From contig BEXV01000057.1 of NCBI GenBank assembly GCA_003118195.1, forward strand, positions 80,794 through 144,793: 64,000 nt of DNA, given 5' to 3'. Shown here in pieces: positions 62,114 to 64,000 of this stretch. The position numbers and the translations under genes were made by a program. Position 1 is the first letter of the stretch, and every line of letters starts with the position of its first letter. The stretch comes from Hemicentrotus pulcherrimus. Lineage: Eukaryota; Echinodermata; Echinoidea; Camarodonta; Strongylocentrotidae. The notes beneath the pieces were generated by a model that saw nothing but the letters and a program-made list of their open reading frames with translations, did not search any database and was not told the DNA's origin.

Positions 62114-62147
62114 TACCTAACCTTTACCCTAACCCTAACCCTAACCT
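62114..62147. repeat. Short telomere-like CCCTAA run
   Basis: Three perfect CCCTAA units with degenerate flanks (CCTAACC, ACCTATGACC). Too short to mark a telomere. Confidence 0.75.
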
Positions 62148-62791
62148 ATGACCTAAACCTAATCTACAACCCCATTGCAACCAGAACTCTAACCCCATAA
62201 TAACGCCAGGAACAATAGTTGCCAGAAGATATGTCAGATCACTTATATATGGGGTAGAAACCAAATATCAAAATGAATGATTTTTCATAAATCAAGTTTT
62301 CTCAATGAGGAATACTCCACTGGGAGTGGAGAGAGTGCACATTACACAAAATGGGTCAGTATTCTACAATTCAATTCAACCCTGCCACTTGGAATCAGTA
62401 AATTTTAACATTGAGAGACTTAAACCTCAGTCTAACTTATAGTTAAACTCCCCTTTTACCCCCTTCAGTGAGTTTCTATCTTACCAGAACTAACTTATTA
62501 AAAGGGGTGATTCCGAAAATGAATTAGCTCTGCAATATAATGGAGATTTATTTCATTTTATTTTATTTTCTATACTGGAATCTATGGATGGAACGATCTT
62601 TACATTTAAAAAGTGGTCTAGAGTGAAGGACCAACAACTTAAAAAAAAGAAAGAGATGCAAATAATCCGTGTTCCTTCAAAAAAAAAACTTATAAACATA
62701 TCTAGGGTGATCATGGAATACATGGAACCTATCCCAAGCCCTTACAAAAAGAAAAGAAAGAGAGAAAATGAAAAAGAAGAAGAAGAAATAG

Positions 62792-62940
62792 CACCTGACT
62801 GGGCGTGCCGTTCACCCACAGTTTAAGGGCCAGGGCCCAGTAGGCTCATCATTCACAGGTCACCATCTCCCAGCCAGGCAATAGGCCCTATCTATACCTA
62901 TTATACCTACACTAAACACCATGACCACCACAGTATTAAA
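62792..62940. repeat. Direct repeat A, copy 2
   Basis: Same orientation as copy 1, about 2.27 kb away, with scattered substitutions and followed by a poly-A run. Together the copies flank the B duplication. Confidence 0.92.
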
Positions 62941-62999
62941 AAAAAAAAAAAATCATGACATATTTGAACCCATTATTCTGAGTGTAAATGAGGAGTGAT

Positions 63000-63085
63000 A
63001 CTTTACTACTGCGCTTAAAGACTTTGGTGGAAAGCACTTTATAAGTAACGTTTTTATTACTATTATTATTATTACTGAGACCTAC
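63000..63085. mobile_element. SINE-type 3' tail fragment
   Basis: GCGCTTAAAGAC...GCACTTTATAAGTAAC followed by TTATTACTATTATTATTATT. This resembles the SINE tail at 23258 with an ATT repeat end. No Pol III head is adjacent. Confidence 0.35.
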
Positions 63086-64000
63086 ATGTAATCACAGGGT
63101 GGAAATTCTAATAATGTATGTGAGCACATATATAGAGCTCCATTATCCAGGAAATATCCACTGGGGGTGGAGAGGTTAAAGTACTACATTTAGGTAACAT
63201 TCCCCAGAGAGTGGAGTTCACACATCGTCCTGAAACCCAACAACAAGAGGTATCAATACATTTAATTCTGGGTCAAAACACTGATGTCGGATTGATACCT
63301 TACTCCCAAGAGATGTATTTAATTATTTAATACTAATATTGTCCATATTTTGCTACTATAAGCTATGTCGGAGTTTTTCTACAAAATTGAAAATCTACAT
63401 ATGATGATAAATCTGTCCCATATCAATGTTTCCCAATATTTGACAAGTGAAGGCAGCCCCCAAATTGGCCTAAAGATAATCATTTTCTTCAGGAAAGCAA
63501 AAGTAAATACAAAAAAAAAAATAAGTGTTCTTCATCAAAAAAGAACATATTGATCAATCACTTGTTGGATATTTATTGGAGGTAACTAACCGACCCTTCG
63601 TGAGGTTAAAACATTCATGTCTACAAGACAGACAATCATTAGACATGTAGAGTGAGATATATTGCTTGGAATGACAGCAAAGATAAAAGAAAACTTGTTT
63701 GTTTCTTCTTGCATCAACAATTTCCTTGTAATTCCTACCAGCTAATCAAAGACCTGACTCCTTTAATCTTTTTCACTTCAAGGAAATGTTCGGCTCATGT
63801 CGAACAACCTCCAAACATGTGCAGCAAAAAGCTGTCTTTGCCTAATTTCATATAAGCAATCCATGATATAGTTGTAAATATCAAGGAGAACAAATAAACA
63901 ATAACAACTGGCAACAACTGATGATAGAGAGAGAGCCTCAATGACCTGTCAACTGAAGTCATTTTTCAAACAGGAGGTAATCATTGGAGCATAATCCGCA

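Larger units (their letters stand above)
59918..64000. other. Right flank: duplicated repeats, no exon identified
   Basis: No further SOWAH exon was recognised on the minus strand, and nothing resembles the N-terminal winged-helix region. The interval is dominated by two sets of direct repeats (60526-60665 with 62792-62940, and 60771-61390 with 61530-62066), a short telomere-like run and a SINE-like 3' tail. Confidence 0.5.

Noticed and set aside
62485..62529. 45-nt pseudo-exon with good minus-strand splice sites
   Set aside because: All three reading frames contain a stop.
1..64000. CRISPR arrays, operons, bacterial mobile elements or rRNA
   Set aside because: None seen; repeats are microsatellites, tandem duplications and eukaryotic elements, and the sequence has spliced-gene features.

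Overview
The window looks like animal genomic DNA, most likely from a sea urchin or another echinoderm. It is AT-rich and intron-like throughout. It has many GA/CT and CA microsatellites, tRNA-headed SINEs with TTATT-type tails, foldback elements, and a repeat ending in a GCCTCCG...CGGAGGC hairpin next to a tandem ACGGACGT array. I associate these with echinoid genomes from memory and could not run a search. There is one assembly gap (46561-46966) and single Ns inside a CA run and a poly-C run.

The only gene I can support is on the minus strand. It is a split gene of the SOWAH (sosondowah ankyrin-repeat) family, read from right to left. Five exons fit together, each a multiple of three and each in phase 0: 51526-51576 (51 nt, Ser/acidic), 49286-49372 (87 nt, Ser/Thr-rich), 45452-45460 (a 9-nt microexon, DLV), 44760-44861 (102 nt, the diagnostic LEPLERQWM...PGLATKK segment), and 4770-4781 (a 12-nt microexon, DFIT). 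The last two join to give ...PGLATKK-DFIT, which matches the SOWAH pattern PGL..KRDF(I/V)TG and continues in the family into the first canonical ankyrin motif. An intron of about 40 kb (4782-44759) therefore separates two neighbouring residues of the ankyrin domain. Two further upstream exons are possible but mutually exclusive (59868-59917 and 59370-59403). The N-terminal winged-helix exons and the ankyrin exons after DFIT are not seen and probably lie beyond the right and left edges.

Layout: 1-4769 is intron downstream of DFIT, starting with a degenerate tandem array of about 0.43-kb units. 4782-44759 is the giant intron, with about fifteen more complex, less AT-rich islands that could be cis-regulatory modules, separated by polypurine/polypyrimidine tracts, a foldback element, a SINE and small duplications. 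44862-51525 holds short introns, the gap and a tandem repeat carrying nuclear-receptor-like DR1 sequences. 51577-64000 is upstream intron with a MITE-like element, a second SINE, more islands and two sets of direct duplications.

No rRNA, functional tRNA, CRISPR array, operon or prokaryotic feature is present. Most open frames of 60-200 codons are products of CT/GA repeats, of the N gap, or of chance. The most unusual content is the microexon-bearing SOWAH gene and its giant intra-domain intron.
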